Shown: piece by piece, positions 58,401 to 64,000 of the stretch
How positions within the stretch are numbered: the first letter of the stretch is position 1
How the letters are laid out: each line of letters starts with the position of its first letter
Source of the DNA: Polydactylus sextarius
Lineage: Eukaryota; Chordata; Actinopteri; Polynemidae
NCBI GenBank assembly: GCA_016801845.1
Contig: CM028919.1
Location: 3,589,001 to 3,653,000, forward strand
Length of the DNA stretch: 64,000 nucleotides
Direction of reading: 5' to 3'
Notes under the pieces: model-generated
What the model was told of the DNA's origin: nothing
Databases searched by the model: none
The model's input: the letters and a program-made list of their open reading frames with translations, nothing else
Program-made: the position numbers and the translations under genes

Positions 58401-60398
58401 TCAACATAATGATGATTTTTTTTTCATTGAGAGCCCAGAGCAAACAAAAGTTGGCATTCAGTCTTGTCAGTCTAAATGAAACAGATGAGAAATCTAGTTT
58501 TTTTTCTTTTTTTTTCTTATAGCGCTCGGGTTCACTGTAGCCAAGGTAAAATGCATGCAGCACCTCTTTTCTTGTCAGTGTCTAGAGAGGACCATATATA
58601 CACAGACATAAAAATAAAAAGAATGGTCAAAACCCTGCGGCTAAACTCTTCTCTAAGAGCTGTGAAGGGGTATCAGAGGCATCCATAAAGAAAAAAATGA
58701 GAAAAGGAAGATTTTTTTCATGTTGCATTCCATGAATAAATTGGAAATGTCGAGAATAAAGTCGACATTTGAAGATTAAAGTCAAACTTTTGAGAATGAA
58801 TCAAACTACTGGGGTTAGTGCAGATGGTGAAATTGTTGAAATAGTACTTCAGAATCAGTTTTTAAGAATAAAATAAAGTCTTTCTCTTTCAGCCACAGAC
58901 ACCATGTGGTCAGGACTTGTTTCTGTTCAGATCACAGTGCTACAGCATATCATATATACTCTATACGTTGGTTGATCGAGTTCTGCCATCAGTGGTTGTA
59001 CCGATGGTTTTAGTTGTTTTCTTCTGTGTGGATGTAAACTTGCTTAACAAACAATGATCCAAAAGTAACAGCAGGCAGCAGACTTTATTCTTAACATTTC
59101 CATTTTATTCTCGAAAAGCAAAAGCAAAATAATTTACAAAAAATCCTTCTCAATTTTTTCCCTGTCTGTCTGTAATGTTCCTTGTAAATGACGCTAAATC
59201 CTTTACTTTCATCAAAAAAAAAAAAAAAAAAAAAATTGGATTGTCTGCGTCATTGTAATGTTCTCTACAAAGTGGTTTTTCACTGATTCTTCTTTTTTTT
59301 AAAATGCACACTATATTCATTTGAGTTACATATTTCTGTAGAGAAAAGTCTCAGCTATTTAACGGGAAACAGGAACAAAAACAATTATGAAGTATATAAT
59401 TTTATCTATTCAAGTCCAACAATAATCTAAAGTTGTGAAGTATGTTGTGACAGGGTTTAGTTACTCTTATATGTAATAAAATTTAATATGTAAACTTAAG
59501 TTGTAATTTTATACTATTATGAAAACTCTGAATAAGATTTCTAAATATCTTCATTTTCAAACTCCATTTATAATTGTAATATAATACAAAACAATTCCTA
59601 AACTAATAATTAAGACATAAGAGGATGTAGATCAGATAGTCTTTTATTACATAAACAACATAAACTGAAAAAAAAAAAGTATTTTCTTTCAAACATTAAC
59701 AAAACATCTGACGGTGAAGACGAAGGACTGACGGTGTTGGCAAAACATGAACAAATGTGTTTTTAAATAGATGGAGCTGACAATAGATGAAGGATGACCT
59801 GCTCCTTATATTCTTATATTTAACATATATTACCGGTATAATAAAATACAATCAATACTGAAAATTACAATGTTGCCAACTATCTACATTAACAATGTTG
59901 ACCCAGGTTCTACCCATCTTCCTTGCTCTGCGCTCCCCTGTCTTCATCTGCCTCTCCTCTACTAATCCCTCCTCTCTAACTCCTTTTCATCCACATCTTA
60001 TCCTCTTCCTTTCCTCCTGTTTTCTCCACCTTTCACCCCGCGTGGGTCCTCTGGTACCTTTTTCATGTGGATCCTGTGACTGTAAACTGGAAAAGATAAA
60101 TGGAAAGTGTCAGACAGATGACAGTTCAATACTGCGTCAGTTGTTCATTTGCTTTATCTTCTTCATGATTTTCTATTTTGAAGTGGCATGTATGTGTGGG
60201 TGGAGGAGGTGTGTGTGTGTGTGTTACTGCCCTGCACTGCCACTTCATACCGATCTTAAATCGACTTTCAAAAGGCAACATGAAATCTGTAGCCTAGAAA
60301 CAGGTTTAATTATCTTGCTTAGGATTTCATTTTTGTCTAACCTGCACTTATACCTTCAGTAACAGGCGTCAAACATGTTCACATAACATGTTATGAAG
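55451..60398. other. Intergenic, no supported gene
   Basis: A plus-strand open frame of 77 codons at 57043-57276 and one of 155 codons at 59895-60362 show no domain. The 58020-58340 block is non-repetitive. Nothing else is recognised. Confidence 0.4.
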
Positions 60399-60786
60399 TC
60401 AAGTACATCGGGGGCTATGGACCTCTTGTGTTCTTGATTGCGCTGGTGATACCTTTCCCATTAGTTTTACTATGATGTCTTCAACTGGGCAGAAACACAT
60501 ATCCTTGCTGCCAAGCTTAGGTTGAACCTTTGTGGTAGGACCATCAGGAAGCAGAAACTCAGCTTTCACGTCTTGATGCTCAATATCCACACCAATGCTC
60601 TTGGCTAGCCACCAGTCATCATATACTACTGCTAACCAGTCTCCACTGTTAACACTGTTCACAGCTGTTACTGTCACAGTACCCTCAGGACCTTTCAGAG
60701 ACTCCTCATCCCACTCCACCTCCATCACATCTTCCATCTCTTTTTCCATCTCCTTCATCAACATGGTCAAAGGTCTGTGGTGGATC
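60399..60786 (-). CDS. Unassigned ORF with SH3/Tudor-like segment, possible terminal exon
   Basis: An open minus-strand frame of about 129 codons ends at a stop at 60399-60401. It starts right after an acceptor-like TAAGTTATAG. The N-terminal part is Met/Glu-rich (MKEMEKEMEDVMEVEWDEE). The middle, GDWLAVVYDDWWLAKSIGVD and CFCPVEDIIVKL, has the pattern of the small barrel-like segment (GDWVxVxYD...W/F..G.V ... FYP...I) seen at the C-terminus of many uncharacterised fish proteins, some from mobile elements. I do not recognise the gene. A 16-base micro-exon-like island with good splice signals lies upstream at 61412-61397. It may be a real last exon, a domesticated element or a remnant. Confidence 0.35.
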
Positions 60787-61611
60787 CTATAACTTAAATA
60801 AAATAAATGTAATGGGTTCGTCAGAAAATGGAATGTAGCCTAATATTCATAAGCATGAAACAATCTACACCCTGGCTTTTTATTAAATGTTGGGAAAGTG
60901 ACACAGTAATGATCAGACCAAAGCCTCCCCGTGCTCTACAAGTTAGACCTGTAGGTTATATTATGTAGTTTGTGCTATATGGATATATATGTGTAAATAA
61001 AACCCTGAAGTAACATTTTAATCCTTCACTAAGTTAAAAAATAATATTATATTAGCACATTATGGGGTTATATGCGGATTTGTCAACTCCTGTACACTAC
61101 AGCTAGCTGTTTTTTCTTCCATTTCTAACTGTCTCAGTAACTTCAAACTTATCACACTGGAGAGACGGTGTTGACATGCTGAAGCTGTGATGACAGGAAT
61201 ATTGACTTTATTTGTTTACAGTATCAAAAATTTTCAAACTTACCAGAGTGTGTGTGATAGTGTTGCATTCAGCACAGCCAACGAAATGAAAAGACGTCCT
61301 CAGGGATAGAACTGATATGTATGTCACAGTTCAGAGGTTATTAAAAGTTTTTGGGGCTGATTAACAAGTAAATTAACATTAACACACAGGTCATACCTTT
61401 GAGCAAAATTTCCTGAAAAAAAAAAAAAGAAAAAAAAAAGTGTGCTAAAAAAATAACAAAAGTATACACGTATCCTTATCCACGTATGTAAATCATGATA
61501 AATTTCTTGAATTTTAATATAAATTAGTCTTTTCTCTGTAGGACATGTTTTGTCCCAACTCTCAAGAATCAATTTATGCAGTTAATGTATTATATAACAT
61601 CAAAATATAAA

Positions 61612-61613
<2 letters not shown>

Positions 61614-61646
<33 letters not shown>
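61614..61646. repeat. (AT)n microsatellite
   Basis: About sixteen AT units. Confidence 0.95.
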
Positions 61647-61649
<3 letters not shown>

Positions 61650-61737
61650 TAACAGTCCAAACAGTGTAAATTGCTAGTGTTTATTGTGAGGTAGATACAC
61701 GCAGCTACAGGTGAGTCTGGGTTGACACACACTACTC

Positions 61738-61778
61738 ATTACATACATCATACATCATACATCATACATCATACATAC
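61738..61778. repeat. (CATCATA)n-type short tandem repeat
   Basis: Four to five copies of a seven-base ATCATAC unit with flanking CATA units. Confidence 0.85.
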
Positions 61779-63081
61779 ATCACCTCAAACCTAAATCAAT
61801 GAATATCAGTTAATATCAGTGTGAATTATGTAACGACTGATATTAAAACATTTAGTGTGTTTGGATCTTCTTTGCCACTTAATGATGATTCAGTCTGACT
61901 GGCAGCAGCAGCAGCATTTTATAAAACTGTCAGGATGTCTTCACTCTGACCTGAGCAGTGGAGTCACTGAGTTAGCTGCTTTTTGTCACCCTTAAATTTA
62001 GATAGCAGTGAGACAAAGCATACTGCTGAACTTTGTCATATAACAATGCCGTGGGGAATAGAGAAAGTTCAAATTCATTTGTTATTGTCAAAGCTGCAGC
62101 GTTGCCTGCACTAGTTTCCTCGTCAGATGATAAGTAGACACATATAGATGCTAATTCAGCCTGATGTCAAGCTGCCAGCAGCTGCTTTACTTCAGCCGCT
62201 GGACATGATGAAGTAGCTTACTCGACATAAAGTCAAACCCCTGTGACATTCTGCACTGTATTTTCACAAAATGAACAGTGTCCTACAGACCCAGGTCAAC
62301 CAGTAGTAAGATATTTAAAAATGATTTAATGTTATGCTAATAGTTGCCTATGGTCTTGGAGGCAGGTCGACCTGATTTTCTCTGTGCCCAACCACAATAC
62401 GATTTCATCCTGTGGGAATGGTTCGCTGAATTCAGATAGCACGTGTGGAAATACTGTACAGTTATAGATGTGTTGAAGCTCAAGGCCGCTGAGAGATTTA
62501 TTGACAAGCAGAAGAAATTAATTCATTTTTGAATGAAAACCTGAAAGCAAGCGCAGTCACCTGAGATTTGTGTGTGAAATCTTCACTTTGTATTTGTTTC
62601 AAATGTAGCAGCTGCTTTCTGAATGAACAGTAGGCACCTTACAGTTTCCTTTGTGAAGACCAGCTGCTGTAGTCTGAGTCTATGTGAATCATTTGATACC
62701 AAACATGTCTTAAAGATGACAATATTTTCAGACCTTGTTACTCATATGATGTAAGCCAGTTGCGTCTCAAACCTTCATAATGATTTTTGTTTTTTTTCAC
62801 TCAGCCAGCAGTCTATTGCACAATGCTTTTAAATGATTATATGAATGACAAAAGCAGTTATTAAAATAAGTGCCTATTTTTTGTACTTCATGTCGGTTGA
62901 CGAACGAACAAATCCTTTTCAGCTGTTATCTAAAGCCCAGTCTGAAATAACCCTGATCGCATTGTCATGGGTCAGCTTTTAAAGACATTGGACATTTTAC
63001 AAACTGTGTAATCATCATGGTGAGTTTTTTCGTGTCTAAAACTACTTTTGAAAATTCTTGTATCTCAACCTTGTTTTAAAG
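61779..63081. other. Intergenic, nothing recognised
   Basis: No supported gene or known repeat. Confidence 0.4.
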
Positions 63082-63140
63082 GTTGGCAACTACGAGCTGC
63101 ACGGAGATGAGTCTCCATCAAATTTAACATCAGGTCCAAA
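63082..63140 (+). other. Exon-like island, unassigned
   Basis: A 59-base open segment is bounded by TTTTAAAG on the left and GTAAGAGTAA (near-ideal donor) on the right. It would encode VGNYELHGDESPSNLTSGP. I recognise no family, and the acceptor has a modest pyrimidine tract. It may be an internal exon of a gene that continues beyond the window, or chance. Confidence 0.2.
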
Positions 63141-64000
63141 GTAAGAGTAATGATTTGGCTGGGATTACTAACTGAGCCATCCAATCATTTAATTCCAGTT
63201 TAATATGTCTGAGATGTATGTATGATGGAGAACGAGGACTACTGGGGAGCAGGGAGACGACTGAGCGAAGATACGTCTGGATTTGAAGAAGAATACAAAA
63301 AGTGTCAGGGACATGTATCATGTATCACACTTCAACATAATTCTGACCCAGAGATAAGAGTCATTAAGTTATATGTGCCTGACAGCGAATGCCATCGTTG
63401 CCCTGCGTTTAATTTAAGTTCGGGCAACACTTGACAAGTGAGCCTTAAATACAAACTCTGCCGAATAATGAAAGAAGTTCTCCTTTAAGTAAACGAGTAG
63501 ATGGGTTTAGGCAGTGGGAGTCAGATGGTAAATTATACATTCATGAAGGTCTTTGTAGCTACATCACTGACTGTGAGCTAGACCTCGGCATTGAGTTTGT
63601 AAACTAAGTTTGACAAGCCCCCATGTAGAGCAGCAGGAATGGGAATAAGCCTCTCAATGCTCATCTCTGCGTTAAGTGCCTGGAAACCTTCTGGATCACA
63701 GTAAGAGCAAGCACAACATGAGGCAGCTGATATGGAGATCAGCTCCCAGCGAGGTTAAGCGGTTGGTTAGCACATTTAACTCTACATTTGTGAATTGGTA
63801 CAACATGTAACTTTATAAAAAGAAAATCCTTCTCACTAGTAGAACTGAGGCCTAATATTTCTACATTTTTGTCAAGTCTGTGAGGACAGTGTGGAAACCT
63901 GAACTGACAGTGAGTGTGAGGCAGATGAGTATGTTTACTGTAAACTGTTTGCACTCCAGTGAGATTCATATAATATCTGTAATCAGGCCACTAGAAGTTT
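63141..64000. other. Right edge of window, nothing recognised
   Basis: A 70-codon plus-strand frame at 63222-63434 has no recognisable domain. No repeat family identified. Confidence 0.4.

Noticed and set aside
59895..60362. 155-codon plus-strand open frame
   Set aside because: The product is Leu/Ser/Pro/Phe-rich, without domain or splice context. It is the complement of a purine-rich tract and includes a GT-repeat-encoded CVCVC run. Probably chance.
37200..64000. Search for alk, clip4 or togaram2 exons expected from human synteny
   Set aside because: No kinase, CAP-Gly or TOG-like exon was recognised on either strand. Only dead transposase and reverse transcriptase pieces were.

Overview
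This window looks like nuclear DNA of a teleost fish, most likely a percomorph. The genes are vertebrate, with many short GT-AG introns. The DNA between them holds fish-type mobile elements (Tc1-like, hAT, Harbinger, Rex3/L2-like LINEs, tRNA-derived SINEs) and many microsatellites. I read everything by eye. Protein identities rest on remembered mammalian orthologues, and repeat names are family-level recognition without a library search.

Four complete genes fill the left and centre. pcare (8272-12448, minus) encodes a photoreceptor cilium actin regulator in two exons. spdya (14812-17578, plus) encodes the Speedy/RINGO activator of CDK2. trmt61b (18281-21692, minus) encodes the mitochondrial tRNA/rRNA m1A methyltransferase in seven exons. 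wdr43 (22865-36236, plus) encodes the UTP5-type small-subunit processome protein in eighteen exons. spdya and trmt61b converge tail to tail with polyadenylation signals under 100 bp apart. trmt61b and wdr43 diverge from a shared 1.2 kb region. The same genes lie together on human 2p23, where pcare is, from memory, on the other side of WDR43. They share a neighbourhood and not a pathway.

The flanks, 1-8271 and 37.2-64 kb, have no gene I can recognise. They hold decayed transposons, simple repeats, a few low-copy-looking non-coding blocks that could be regulatory, and two exon-like islands near the right end (60.4-60.8 kb minus, 63.08-63.14 kb plus) that I cannot assign.

The points most worth checking are: an apparent one-base frame break in wdr43 exon 10, which a second acceptor could bypass; a short box C/D snoRNA-like hairpin in wdr43 intron 15; a near-perfect palindrome with two AP-1 sites downstream of pcare; a hAT element nested in a Tc1-like copy; and the unassigned SH3/Tudor-like ORF at 60.4 kb. 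I saw no clear sign of a wholly new biological system.
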